Source: DAOUAE01 sp034433795 (GTDB taxonomy: Bacteria > Chloroflexota > UBA6077 > FW602-bin22 > DAOUAE01). From it: a DNA stretch of 64,000 nucleotides. Both the position numbers and the translations under genes were made by a program. Of the stretch, positions 48,760 to 57,545 are shown piece by piece. Each line of letters begins with the position of its first letter. Position 1 is the first letter of the stretch. Where the stretch lies: contig DAOUAE010000002.1 in assembly GCA_034433795.1 (NCBI GenBank), positions 124,001 to 188,000 of the forward strand. The letters run 5' to 3'. The notes beneath the pieces are model-generated. The model searched no databases. It was given only the letters and a program-made list of their open reading frames with translations, and had not been told where the DNA came from.

Positions 48760-50483
48760 CCACGCCGGCGGCGGGCCAGCCAGGCCAGGAACTCTTCGGG
48801 CGGGCGGGTGTTGAGGACCTGGGCGGGTCCCAGCCCGGCCCGTCGGGCCACGGCGACACCGTAGCGCAGAAGGTCGAAGTCGCCCGGCGCGTGGGCGTCG
48901 GTGTTGATGAGAAGCGGGACACCCTGTTCGGCCGCCCGGCGCGCGCTCCGGTCGTCCAGATCCAGGCGGTTGGGGTTGGCGTTGATCTCCAGCGCCTTGC
49001 CGGAGCGGGCGGCGGCCGCGATGACGGCCTCGAGATCGAGCTCATAGCCCGCGCGCCCGCCGATGATGCGCCCCCGCGGATGGCTGACGGCGTCCACCAG
49101 CGGGTGGGCCAGCGCGGCAAGCATGCGGGCGGTGATCCGCTCCCGCGATTGCTGAAAACCGCTGTGGATCGAGGCGGTGACGAAATCGCACTGGCGCAGG
49201 ACCTCGTCAGGGTAGTCGAGGGTGCCGTCCGGGCGGATCTCCAGCTCGATCCCCCGGAGCAGACGGATCTGAGGGAAGCACGCCTGAAGGTCGGCGAGAG
49301 CCGCCCACTGCTCCCGGAGGCGCTCGACCGAGAGGCCCCGAGCCACGCCCAGCGACTGGGAGTGGTCGGTGATGGCCAGGTAACGGCGACCGCGGGCCAC
49401 GGCCGCCTGAACCATCGTCTCCAGCGCGGCGGCCCCGTCGCTCCAATCGGAGTGACAGTGGAGATCGCCCTGGAGGTCGGCGACCTCGACCAGCGCCGGC
49501 AGGCGGCCGGCCAGGGCCGCCTCGATCTCCCCCTGATCCTCCCGGAGCTCGGGCGGGATCCAGGGCAGCCCCAGCGCCGCGTAGATCTCCTCCTCGGTGG
49601 CCCCACCCAGCCGCCGGCCGGTCCGGTCGTCGATCAGGCCCCCGGTCGTCAGGCGATATCCCCGGCGCGCCGCCAGCGCGCACAGGCGGGCATAATGGGC
49701 CGCCGAGCCGGTGAAAGCCAGCAGCGCCGCCCCGTACTGCTCTGGCGGCACGATCCGCAGCGCCACCGGGACCCCGCCCTCGGTCAGGATGCTGGCCCCG
49801 CTCTCCGACCGGTCCAGAACCGCCCGGGCAAGCGGCAGGCTGACGAAGGCCTGGACCACCGCCGCCGGCTCGGCGCTGGCCACCAGGAGCGTGAGATCGC
49901 CCACAGTCTCACACCAGCGGCGCAGGCTGCCGACCGGCGTCACCGCCTGGACCGCCGAACACTCGGCCAGGGCGGCGCTCAGTCTCTCCGCCAGGGGGAG
50001 GGCCTCGCCCAGCGGACGACGGTGAGCCAGATCCTGCCAGTGCTCGAGCGCGCGCCGGAGCTGGGCCTCGAGCTTCGCCCCAAAACCCGGCAGCGTGCGC
50101 AGCCGTTGTTCGCGGACCGCGGCCCGCAGCTCCGCCACCCCGGCGATCCCGAGGTGGCGGTAGAGCTGCCAGGCCCGTTTGGGCCCCAGGCCGGGGACCC
50201 GCAGCAGGTCGCGCAGCCCGGGCGGCACCTGCCGACGCAGCTCCTCCAGATAGGCGAGCCGTCCGGTGGTCAGGAACTCCTCGATCCGGGCGGCCAGCGA
50301 GGGCCCCACCCCGGGGATCGTCCGAATCTGGCCGGCCCGGTGGATCTCGGCGATATCGGTGGCCAGGGCGGCGATCCGCCGGGCGGCCTCGCGGTAGGCG
50401 TTGACCCGAAACGGTGTCTCCCCCTGGATCTCCAAAAGATCGGCGATCTCCGCCAGCGCCTGCGCCAGCGCCTGATTCAGCAT
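48756..50483 (-). CDS. polX: PolX-family DNA polymerase/PHP protein with degenerate polymerase site
   Basis: 575 residues, normal PolX length: N-terminal HhH helices (IPGVGPSLAARIEEFL, VPGLGPKRAWQLY), nucleotidyltransferase palm, C-terminal PHP domain. In the palm, GSLRRWCETVGDLTLLV has Asp196 but Thr198 where the second metal-binding Asp is expected, and PVALRIVPPEQYG has Ala241 where the third Asp is expected. The PHP metal sites look intact (DLHCHSDWSDG, ITDHSQS, GIELEI, IHSGF, NTDAHAP). So I expect loss of polymerase activity with the PHP nuclease/phosphoesterase kept. Confidence 0.92.
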   Translation of the reverse strand: MLNQALAQALAEIADLLEIQGETPFRVNAYREAARRIAALATDIAEIHRAGQIRTIPGVGPSLAARIEEFLTTGRLAYLEELRRQVPPGLRDLLRVPGLGPKRAWQLYRHLGIAGVAELRAAVREQRLRTLPGFGAKLEAQLRRALEHWQDLAHRRPLGEALPLAERLSAALAECSAVQAVTPVGSLRRWCETVGDLTLLVASAEPAAVVQAFVSLPLARAVLDRSESGASILTEGGVPVALRIVPPEQYGAALLAFTGSAAHYARLCALAARRGYRLTTGGLIDDRTGRRLGGATEEEIYAALGLPWIPPELREDQGEIEAALAGRLPALVEVADLQGDLHCHSDWSDGAAALETMVQAAVARGRRYLAITDHSQSLGVARGLSVERLREQWAALADLQACFPQIRLLRGIELEIRPDGTLDYPDEVLRQCDFVTASIHSGFQQSRERITARMLAALAHPLVDAVSHPRGRIIGGRAGYELDLEAVIAAAARSGKALEINANPNRLDLDDRSARRAAEQGVPLLINTDAHAPGDFDLLRYGVAVARRAGLGPAQVLNTRPPEEFLAWLARRRRG

Positions 50484-50603
50484 CTCCGGCTCCCTGTCCG
50501 CTCGAGACTGCGTTCATGGTAGGGAGGACGGCCGGTCGCGTCAAAGCGACGACTGGCACCCGGCGTGCACCAGGTCCCGGAGTCCGCACCACCGGAGAGG
50601 GAG

Positions 50604-50984
50604 ATGACCCGCGAGGAGCTGCGCCGCCACCTGGAACGCCTCGACTGGGGCCGCGACGGCCTGGACCGCGACGGCATCGTCCGTCAGTGGCCCGATTTTC
50701 CGGCCGGTCTCTACCTGCAGCTACCCCCCGACTACCGGTTCCGCTCGGCCGGCGCGGTCCTGAGCTACCTCGACCACGTCCTGAAGACGCACCGCCCCAC
50801 GATGGTCTCCACCCTCGAGCCCACCGAGGCCGGCGGCGGACACGGCGCCAGCGGCAGCGTGCTCCTGCTGCCGCCCCGGCACCACGGGATCGGCGTCGGC
50901 ACCGACGCCGGCCCGACCGGAAGCTCCGCCCAGACCGGCGCCGGACGCGAGGGCACGACCTACGGCGGCGAGGAGCACCGCTAG
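50604..50984 (+). CDS. Small protein of unknown function
   Basis: 126 residues. N-terminal half is a plausible folded helical/beta domain (MTREELRRHLERLDWGRDG, VRQWPDFPAGLYLQLPPDYR, SAGAVLSYLDHVLKTH); the C-terminal half is Gly/Ser/Thr-rich and probably disordered. ATG at 50604 has GGAGAGGGAG just upstream. The 120 bp before it to the PolX start show no clear promoter. Overlaps the convergent phosphoesterase by 4 nt. No family recognised. Confidence 0.6.
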   Translation: MTREELRRHLERLDWGRDGLDRDGIVRQWPDFPAGLYLQLPPDYRFRSAGAVLSYLDHVLKTHRPTMVSTLEPTEAGGGHGASGSVLLLPPRHHGIGVGTDAGPTGSSAQTGAGREGTTYGGEEHR

Positions 50985-51952
50985 ACCGTCTCCCAGCGGA
51001 AGAGGAAGCCCTCCGCGCTGGCGCGCAGCGTCGCCACCGCCCCGGCCGGCACGGCGAAGAGGGCGATGGTCCGTCGACCCGGACCGGGGGGCCGGGCGCC
51101 GCAGCCGTACAGCCGGAAGGCCAGCCCGCCATCCTCGCGGAGCCGCAGGAAGCGGGTGCCGGCGGCAATGACCGGCGCCGGATCGTGGAGATGCCCGAAG
51201 GCCAGCCCGACCGGGAGCGTGGCCGGCAGCGCCCGGCAGAACCAGAGCAGGCAATCGGCCGTCGGATTGCGGCCGCTGTAGAAGGGGATCGTGGTCGCCT
51301 GGAGCCCGGCCGCCCGGAGGTTGGCCAGATAGCGAGCGGGCGTCGGGCCACGGAAGGGCGGCTCGTGGGCCAGGATCACCACCCAGGCGGCGCGCTGGGC
51401 GCGGCGCGCCCAGCGCCGGACCGCCGCCCGCAGCCGCCGTCGCCCCGCCTCAGTCAGCCCCGGCAGCGACGGCCAGAGGACGACCAGCCCCGCGCCCAGC
51501 CAGCGGGCCTGCGGCCAGGCGAGATAGCGCACCGACGACCGCCAGCGGGCGAACCAGGGAGTGGATTCCCAGAGGCGGTCGACGTTGCCGGCCAGGATCC
51601 AGGCCCGGCGCAGCCGGCGCCAGAGGGGCAGCACGGCCAGATAGGCGGCCTCGGTTTCGGCCCGGCGCCGGGCCTGGGCGGCCGGCGTCTCGCCCAGACG
51701 GACGGCGAGATAGGCGGAGAGATCGCGCCGTCCGGCCTGAATCAGCTCCGTAAAGCGCGCCCGCTGGGCCGGCGTGAGCCGTTCCCACCAGTCCGGGCGG
51801 GTCTTGAACTCGCGGGTGAGGGCCATCACGGTCGGCGAACTGGCGACATCCCCCAGATGTACCCGCAGGTCAGCGGGCAGCCGGCCCAGCGCCCGGATCG
51901 GGGCCAGGGGGTCGGGAGCGTCGTGGGTGTCGGCGATCAGCCCGAGCGTCAT
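50981..51952 (-). CDS. Calcineurin-like metallophosphoesterase
   Basis: 323 residues. LGLIADTHDAPD, LRVHLGDVAS, ILAGNVDRLW, ILAHEPPFRG and LAFGHLHDP give the usual dimetal ligands. Its length and an inserted Arg/Ala-rich helical region (~residues 60-120) set it apart from short YfcE-like enzymes. ATG at 51952 places the IADTHD motif right at the N-terminus; a longer frame from 52018 is less likely. Substrate unknown. Confidence 0.82.
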   Translation of the reverse strand: MTLGLIADTHDAPDPLAPIRALGRLPADLRVHLGDVASSPTVMALTREFKTRPDWWERLTPAQRARFTELIQAGRRDLSAYLAVRLGETPAAQARRRAETEAAYLAVLPLWRRLRRAWILAGNVDRLWESTPWFARWRSSVRYLAWPQARWLGAGLVVLWPSLPGLTEAGRRRLRAAVRRWARRAQRAAWVVILAHEPPFRGPTPARYLANLRAAGLQATTIPFYSGRNPTADCLLWFCRALPATLPVGLAFGHLHDPAPVIAAGTRFLRLREDGGLAFRLYGCGARPPGPGRRTIALFAVPAGAVATLRASAEGFLFRWETV

Positions 51953-52000
51953 CGCCGCCGGGCCCTCGGACCGGCAACCGGCCTCACGGTTGCCGGCCGA

Positions 52001-52029
52001 TTGACGTCTGGAGCGCATGGATGTACAAT
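52001..52029 (+). promoter_or_regulatory. Promoter of the small membrane protein gene
   Basis: TTGACG (52001-52006), 17-bp spacer, TACAAT (52024-52029). The ATG at 52048 is 19 nt after the -10, leaving a short leader with AGAGGGCGAG. Confidence 0.75.
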
Positions 52030-52047
52030 CAGGGCAGAGGGCGAGCC

Positions 52048-52464
52048 ATGGGCCGGCGTTCCCGGTACGAGCGCGAAATCGAAGAGATCCTGCGTCGTCT
52101 GGAGCCGCCCCCTCCCCGGCGACCGCTGCGCCAGCGCCTGTTCTCTGCCCTGGCGACGCTGCGCCAGGCCCTGCGGACCTTCCGCCTCGAGTTCTCGCCC
52201 CAGAGCCTGATGCTCCTCAGCCTGGCCCTGGCCATCGGCACCTACCCCCTCCGCGCGATCTGGCCGCCGCTGGTCCTGCCGGTCACCCTCGCCAGCCTGG
52301 GTCTCTTCCTGCTGGCCCTGGTCGCGGCCGCCGGGGCCCGCCGACGCCCGTTCCGGCCGGGCTGGCGCGGCCGGCCCCTGGACCTGTCCGCCGGCCGCCC
52401 CTCGCTCTGGCAGCGCCTGCTCTTCTGGCGCCGGCGGCATCACAACCGCTACCCCCGTCTCTAA
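52048..52464 (+). CDS. Small membrane protein of unknown function
   Basis: 138 residues. An Arg/Glu-rich cytosolic start (GRRSRYEREIEEILRRLE), two membrane helices (SLMLLSLALAIGTYPLRAIW and VLPVTLASLGLFLLALVAAA), then an Arg/Trp-rich tail. Own promoter directly upstream. Resembles small two-helix proteins often seen in Chloroflexota genomes; no function known to me. Confidence 0.72.
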   Translation: MGRRSRYEREIEEILRRLEPPPPRRPLRQRLFSALATLRQALRTFRLEFSPQSLMLLSLALAIGTYPLRAIWPPLVLPVTLASLGLFLLALVAAAGARRRPFRPGWRGRPLDLSAGRPSLWQRLLFWRRRHHNRYPRL

Positions 52465-52482
52465 CCTGAGCCCGGGGGCCGC

Positions 52483-53592
52483 CTAGCGCCCCACCGGGCT
52501 GGGTTCGACCGGCCAGGCCCCCAGCACCTTGACCATGGTGCACTGCTCCTCCAGTTCGCGCAGCGCCGCCTGGACGTGGGCGTCCTCGGGATGCCCCTCC
52601 AGATCGACGAAAAACACATACTCCCAGGGTCGGCGCTTCGAGGGCCGCGACTCGATCCGGGTCAGGTTGATCCCGTGGCGGGCGAAGACCCCCAGGGCGT
52701 CGTGCAGCGCCCCCACCCGGTCGCGGACGGCGAAGATCACCGCGCTCCGGTCGTGCCCGCTGGGCGGGCTCCGCCGGGGACCGATCACCAGGAAACGGGT
52801 CAGATTGGTGGCCGAGTCCTCGATCCGGGCGGCGATGATCGGCAGCCCGTAGACCTCGGCCGCGGCGGCGTTGGCGATGGCCGCGCTCTCCTCGTCGGTC
52901 ACCAGCTGCGCCGCCCGGGCCGTGCTGGCCACCTCGATCAGCTCGGCCTGGGGCAGGTTCTCCTGGAGCCAGCGGCGGCACTGGGCCAGGGCCTGCGGGT
53001 TCGAGTAGACCCGCCGGATCTGGTCCAGCCGGCCGCGCCCGAGCAGGTTGTGGGAGATGGGCAGCAGGATCTCGGCGCAGATCTGGAGATCGGTGTCCAG
53101 AAACATATCCAGCGTATGGGCCACCGCCCCCTCAGTCGAGTTCTCGACCGGCACCACCCCGTAGTCGGCCTCGCCCCGCTGGGTGGCCAGGAAGACGTCG
53201 GCGATGGTGCGGCAGGGGATGAACTCGGCGCTGCTGCCGAAGCGGCGCTTGGCCGCCTCATGGGTGAAGGTGGCCACCGGCCCCAGGTAGGCCACCCGCA
53301 GCGGCTGCTGGAGCGCCCGCGAGGCCGAGAGGATTTCGCTGTAGATCGCCAGCAGCGCCTGGTCCGGCAACGGCCCGCGGTTGGCCGCCAGCACGTTGCG
53401 CAGGACCTGGGCCTCCCGCTCCGGGTGATAGACCCGGTCCTCCCCGTCGGCCTTCAGCCGCCCGATCGCCTGGGCCAATCGGGCCCGCTCGTTCAGAAGA
53501 GCCACGAGCTGGCGGTCCAGCTCGTCGATCTGGCGGCGGTACTCGGCCAGCCGCGCGCTGTAGGCCTCCTCCGTCGCTCGCTCCCCACTCAT
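52483..53592 (-). CDS. pheA: Bifunctional chorismate mutase/prephenate dehydratase
   Basis: 369 residues. AroQ mutase (~15-95: RRQIDELDRQLVALLNERAR), prephenate dehydratase (~98-275: VAYLGPVATFTHEAA, GVVPVENSTEGAV, NLTRFLVIG with the catalytic Thr) and a C-terminal ACT domain with ESRPSKRRPWEYVFFVDL for phenylalanine feedback. Makes phenylpyruvate from chorismate. ATG overlaps the aroB stop (ATGA). Confidence 0.95.
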   Translation of the reverse strand: MSGERATEEAYSARLAEYRRQIDELDRQLVALLNERARLAQAIGRLKADGEDRVYHPEREAQVLRNVLAANRGPLPDQALLAIYSEILSASRALQQPLRVAYLGPVATFTHEAAKRRFGSSAEFIPCRTIADVFLATQRGEADYGVVPVENSTEGAVAHTLDMFLDTDLQICAEILLPISHNLLGRGRLDQIRRVYSNPQALAQCRRWLQENLPQAELIEVASTARAAQLVTDEESAAIANAAAAEVYGLPIIAARIEDSATNLTRFLVIGPRRSPPSGHDRSAVIFAVRDRVGALHDALGVFARHGINLTRIESRPSKRRPWEYVFFVDLEGHPEDAHVQAALRELEEQCTMVKVLGAWPVEPSPVGR

Positions 53593-54662
53593 CGTTCGAC
53601 CCCCACGCCGCTCCGGGTGACCGCCGCCAGGGCCGCTCGGACGAGCTCGCCCGGCACGTCGCGGGTGACCCGCGTCCGCCCGATGTCCTCCAGCAGCACC
53701 CAGCGGACCGCCCCGGCCTGCGACTTTTTATCCAGGGCGATGGCCCCGAGCACCCGCTCGACCGGAACCGCCGGCGCCTGGAGCGGCAGGCCGAACCGCT
53801 CCAGCGCCCGGGCCTGCCGCTCCACCACCGCCGGCGCGCAGAACCCCAGGCGCTGACTGAGCCAGGCCTCGCCCATCATCCCGATGGCCACCGCCTCCCC
53901 GTGCAGGAAGACCGCGTAATCGGTGGCCGCCTCCAGAGCGTGGCCCAGCGTATGGCCGTAGTTGAGAATGATGCGCCGGCCCTGCTCGCGCTCGTCCTCA
54001 CCGACGATGGCCAGCTTGTGCTGGACGCAGCGCTCGATGACCGGCACCACCGCCGCCATCTCCAGCCCCAGCAACCGGTCGGCCTGCTCCTCGAGGGCCG
54101 TCAGAAGGTCCGGGTCGAGGATCATGGCGTATTTCACCGCCTCGGCCCAGCCCGAGGCCAGCTCGCGTCGCGAGAGACTGCGGAGCGTCTCGGGGTCGAT
54201 CACCACCACCGCCGCCGGATGGAAGGCCCCGATCAGATTCTTGCCCCGCGGGTGGTTGACCCCAACCTTCCCGCCGATGGCGCTGTCGATCTGGCCCAGA
54301 AGCGTGGTCGGCACCTGGACCAGCGCCAGGCCCCGCAGGAAGGTGGCGGCCACGAACCCGGCCAGGTCGCCCACCATCCCTCCGCCCAGGGCCACGATGA
54401 CATCGCTCCGCTCGGCCCGCCGGTCGATCAGCCAGTCGTAGAGCCGGGCCGCCTGGGCCAGCGACTTGCTCTGCTCGGCGGCCGGCACGCAGACCGCCGC
54501 CGGGTCGTAGCCGGCGGCGGCCAGGCTCCGCTCGACCACGGCGCCGTAGAGCGCGTAGACCCGCTCGTCGCTGATGATATGGGCCCGTCCGCCCAGGCCG
54601 TGGGCCCGGAAGATCGCCCCCAGGTCAGCCAGCGCGCCGGGCCGGATCAGCACTCGGCTCAT
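53589..54662 (-). CDS. aroB: 3-dehydroquinate synthase
   Basis: 357 residues. Second step of the shikimate pathway, NAD- and zinc-dependent. ALGGGMVGDLAGFVAATFLRG, PTTLLGQIDSAIGGKVGVNH and NYGHTLGHALE (zinc ligands) are clear. Overlaps aroK by 38 nt and pheA by 4 nt in an aromatic amino acid operon. Confidence 0.96.
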   Translation of the reverse strand: MSRVLIRPGALADLGAIFRAHGLGGRAHIISDERVYALYGAVVERSLAAAGYDPAAVCVPAAEQSKSLAQAARLYDWLIDRRAERSDVIVALGGGMVGDLAGFVAATFLRGLALVQVPTTLLGQIDSAIGGKVGVNHPRGKNLIGAFHPAAVVVIDPETLRSLSRRELASGWAEAVKYAMILDPDLLTALEEQADRLLGLEMAAVVPVIERCVQHKLAIVGEDEREQGRRIILNYGHTLGHALEAATDYAVFLHGEAVAIGMMGEAWLSQRLGFCAPAVVERQARALERFGLPLQAPAVPVERVLGAIALDKKSQAGAVRWVLLEDIGRTRVTRDVPGELVRAALAAVTRSGVGVER

Positions 54663-55200
54663 CGCTCTCTCCTGTCGGCGGCCCGACCTGTTTCAGCCAG
54701 GCCAGAATCCGTTCGACCACCTGGTCGGGCGTCAGTCCCTCGGTGTCGATGGTGACATCGGCGATGGCGTAGAAGGGGGCACGCTCGGCCTTCAGTCCGA
54801 TGATCCGGGCCAGAGGGTCCGGCCCGGCCAGCAGCGGCCGCACCTCCACCGTGGACTGGGCCGTCAGGCGCGTCAGAATCGTCTCCGGGCGGGCCTCCAG
54901 ACAGACCACCCGGTTCCCCCGGCGGATCCAGGCCCGGTTGGCCGGGTCCACGACCGCTCCTCCGCCCAGGGCGATCACCTGACGCCGGCCGGCGCAGAGC
55001 CGGGCCACGACCTCGCGCTCGGCCGCCCGGAACACCGCCTCCCCCTCCTCGCGAAAGATCCGGGCGATACTCTTGCCGAACCGCTCGACGATCACCTGGT
55101 CGCTGTCGACGAACGGCCAGCCCAGCCGGTCGGCCAGGCGCCGGCCGACGGCGCTCTTCCCGGTTCCGGAGAACCCAATCAGAACGACGTTCTCGGCCAT
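54625..55200 (-). CDS. aroK: Shikimate kinase
   Basis: 191 residues. LIGFSGTGKSAVGRRLA is the P-loop; DSDQVIVERFGKSIARIF and VIALGGGAVVDP carry the substrate-binding Asp and GGG motif; RPLLAG is in the lid. Phosphorylates shikimate. The last ~25 residues (after AWLKQVG) overlap aroB and look like an unconserved tail. Starts 5 nt after the threonine aldolase stop. Confidence 0.95.
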   Translation of the reverse strand: MAENVVLIGFSGTGKSAVGRRLADRLGWPFVDSDQVIVERFGKSIARIFREEGEAVFRAAEREVVARLCAGRRQVIALGGGAVVDPANRAWIRRGNRVVCLEARPETILTRLTAQSTVEVRPLLAGPDPLARIIGLKAERAPFYAIADVTIDTEGLTPDQVVERILAWLKQVGPPTGESDEPSADPARRAG

Positions 55201-55205
55201 CGGTT

Positions 55206-56240
55206 CTAGGCGGCCATCACCCGGCTGACGGCCCGCAGCGTGGTCTCGATATCGGCCGCCGTGATCCCGTAGTGGGTCACCATCCGCACCCGGCGCGGCC
55301 CGATGGCGCCGCAGAGCACGCCTTCGCTCTTGAGCCGGGCGGCGAACTCGGCCGCCGTCAGCCGGTCCTCGGCCAGCTCGAAGATCACAATGTTGGTCTG
55401 GACGGTGGTGGGATCCAGGATGATCCCCGGGATCTCGGCCAGGCCGATGGCCAGCCGGCGGGCGTTCTCGTGGTCCTCGGCCAGCCGGTCGATCATCTGC
55501 TCCAGGCAGACGATCCCGGCGGCGGCGATGATCCCGGCCTGGCGCATGCCGCCGCCGACCATCTTGCGGTACTTGCGGGCCCGCTCGATGTAGGCGGCGC
55601 TGCCGCAGAGGAGCGACCCGACCGGGCCGCAGAGCCCCTTGGAGAGGCAGAAGGTCACCGAATCGACGTCGGCCACCAGCTCCTTGACATCGACCCCCAG
55701 AGCCACGGCGGCGTTGAAGATGCGGGCGCCGTCCAGATGAACCGGGATGCCGTGGCGGTGGGCCAGGGCGCAGAGCTGGCGGGTGTACTCCACCGTCAGC
55801 ACCGCGCCCCCGCAGCGGTTGTGGGTGTTCTCCAGGCAGATGAGCCCGGTGCGGGGGAAATGGATGTTGGGGCCGCGGATCGCCGCCTCGACCGCCTCCA
55901 GGGGGAGCAGGCCGCGCACGTTGGGCACGGTGCGCATCTGCACCCCACCCAGGGCCGAGCAGCCCCCCACCTCGTAGAGAAAGATGTGCGACTGGTCGCC
56001 GACGATGACCTCGTCGCCGCGCTGGGTGTGACTGAGCACGCCCACCAGGTTGCCCATGGTGCCGCTGACCACCAGGAGGGCGCGCTCCTTGCCCAGTTTC
56101 TCCGCCGCCATCTCCTCCAGGCGGTTCACGGTCGGGTCCTCGCCGAAAACATCGTCGCCCAGTTCCGCCCGGTACATCGCCTCGCGCATGGCGGGCGTGG
56201 GCTGGGTCACCGTGTCGCTGCGCAGGTCGATCAACGGCAT
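55206..56240 (-). CDS. ltaE: Low-specificity L-threonine aldolase
   Basis: 344 residues. PLP enzyme cleaving threonine/allo-threonine to glycine and acetaldehyde. MPLIDLRSDTVTQPTPAMREAM and LGDDVFGEDPTVNRLE are the N-terminal signature; HLDGARIFNAAVALG and FCLSKGLCGPVGSLLCG (PLP lysine) follow. ATG at 56240 has GGAGGA 6 nt upstream; the longer open frame is not coding. First gene of an operon with aroK-aroB-pheA. Confidence 0.95.
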   Translation of the reverse strand: MPLIDLRSDTVTQPTPAMREAMYRAELGDDVFGEDPTVNRLEEMAAEKLGKERALLVVSGTMGNLVGVLSHTQRGDEVIVGDQSHIFLYEVGGCSALGGVQMRTVPNVRGLLPLEAVEAAIRGPNIHFPRTGLICLENTHNRCGGAVLTVEYTRQLCALAHRHGIPVHLDGARIFNAAVALGVDVKELVADVDSVTFCLSKGLCGPVGSLLCGSAAYIERARKYRKMVGGGMRQAGIIAAAGIVCLEQMIDRLAEDHENARRLAIGLAEIPGIILDPTTVQTNIVIFELAEDRLTAAEFAARLKSEGVLCGAIGPRRVRMVTHYGITAADIETTLRAVSRVMAA

Positions 56241-56285
56241 TGGGTTCCTCCGGCCGATCCCCTCATGCTGGCCAGACCGCTTGCC

Positions 56286-56313
56286 ATTATACCGCACCGG
56301 GAGCACTCCGCAA
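56286..56313 (-). promoter_or_regulatory. Promoter of the ltaE-aroK-aroB-pheA operon
   Basis: On the minus strand: TTGCGG (56313-56308), 16-bp spacer, TATAAT (56291-56286), about 45 nt before the ATG. Confidence 0.65.
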
Positions 56314-56330
56314 AAGACACCCGCCGGTGC

Positions 56331-56336
56331 TACAAT
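56331..56336 (+). promoter_or_regulatory. Extended -10 promoter of the HtrA gene
   Basis: TGCTACAAT with TACAAT at 56331-56336, 30 nt before the ATG. No good -35; the region overlaps the divergent ltaE promoter, so the two may compete. Confidence 0.55.
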
Positions 56337-56365
56337 TAGGCCAGTACAGACCAGGAGAGCCCTTG

Positions 56366-57535
56366 ATGCGATCCCTGTCGCTCCTCGGCCTGGCCCTCGC
56401 GGCTCTGCTGACCGTCGCCTGCACCGCCCTGGCCCTGCGCGCCCAGACCGCTCCCACCCCACCACCCACGCCGACCCCCCTGGCCGCGCCCTCTCCCAGC
56501 CCGGCGCCTCCCACGCCAACCGCGCCGCCACCCCCGCCGACCCCGACCGCCGCCCCGGCGCCGGCCGCCGGCCCCCCCATCCCCGGCGACACCCGGGCCA
56601 TCGCCCGCGCCGCCGGGATGGTGCGTCCGGCGGTCGTCCAGATCATCATCCGCCAGATCGCCTTCGACCAGTTCCTGCGCCCCGTCCCCGAGGAGACCGG
56701 CATCGGCTCGGGGGTGATCTTCGACCGGAGCGGGCTGGTCCTCACCGCCCACCACGTGGTGGCCGAGAGCGGCCCGACCCTCAAGGTCGGCCTGCCCGAC
56801 GGCCGGGTTTTCGCCGGCCAGGTGGTGGGAGCCGATCCGGAGAGCGACATCGCCCTGGTCCGCCTCACCGCCGGAGGCGACAACCTGCCGGTCGCCCCCC
56901 TGGGCGACTCCAGCCAGCTGGTCATCGGCGACTGGGTCATCGCCATCGGCAACGCCCTGATGCTGGAAGGGGGACCCACCGTCACCGCCGGCATCGTCAG
57001 CGCCCTCGACCGCTACCTGGAGACGCCGGACCAGCGCGTCCTCTTCGACCTCATCCAGACCGACGCCGCCATCAACCCCGGCAACTCGGGGGGACCCCTG
57101 GTCAACCTGCAGGGGCAGGTTGTGGGCATCAACACGGCGATCTTACGGGCGCCCGGCGCCGGCCTGGGGTTCGCCGTGGCCGTCAACCGGGCCAAACAGG
57201 TCATCGACGACCTGCAGCGCTACGGCCGCGTCCTGCGCCCCTGGCTGGGCATCCAGCCGATCGATGTCACCCCCTCGCTGGCCCAGCAGTACGGGCTGCC
57301 GGTCGAGCGGGGGGTGCTCATTCTGGCGGTCGACGGACGGGGGCCGGCCGCCCGGGCCGGGCTGCGTCGGGGCGACATCCTGGTGGCCTGGAACGACGAG
57401 CCGCTCACCAACCACATCGGCCTGCTGCGGGCCCTCTCCCGCCACCGGCCCGGCGACACGGTCCGCCTGACGGTGGTCCGCGACAGCGGCCGCCAGACGG
57501 TGACCGTGACGCTCGGCGAGCGGCCGAGCCGCTGA
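56366..57535 (+). CDS. HtrA/DegP-type trypsin-like serine protease with PDZ domain
   Basis: 389 residues. N-terminal hydrophobic signal (LLGLALAALLTVAC; not a perfect lipobox), then a ~55-residue Pro/Thr/Ala linker, then protease: LTAHHVV (His), SDIALVRL (Asp), NPGNSGGPL (Ser). A single C-terminal PDZ domain (GVLILAVDGRGPAARAGLRR) follows. Envelope protein quality control. Ribosome site CAGGAG. The PBP gene starts 10 nt later, so both are probably co-transcribed. Confidence 0.94.
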   Translation: MRSLSLLGLALAALLTVACTALALRAQTAPTPPPTPTPLAAPSPSPAPPTPTAPPPPPTPTAAPAPAAGPPIPGDTRAIARAAGMVRPAVVQIIIRQIAFDQFLRPVPEETGIGSGVIFDRSGLVLTAHHVVAESGPTLKVGLPDGRVFAGQVVGADPESDIALVRLTAGGDNLPVAPLGDSSQLVIGDWVIAIGNALMLEGGPTVTAGIVSALDRYLETPDQRVLFDLIQTDAAINPGNSGGPLVNLQGQVVGINTAILRAPGAGLGFAVAVNRAKQVIDDLQRYGRVLRPWLGIQPIDVTPSLAQQYGLPVERGVLILAVDGRGPAARAGLRRGDILVAWNDEPLTNHIGLLRALSRHRPGDTVRLTVVRDSGRQTVTVTLGERPSR

Positions 57536-57545
57536 CAGGGCGAGG

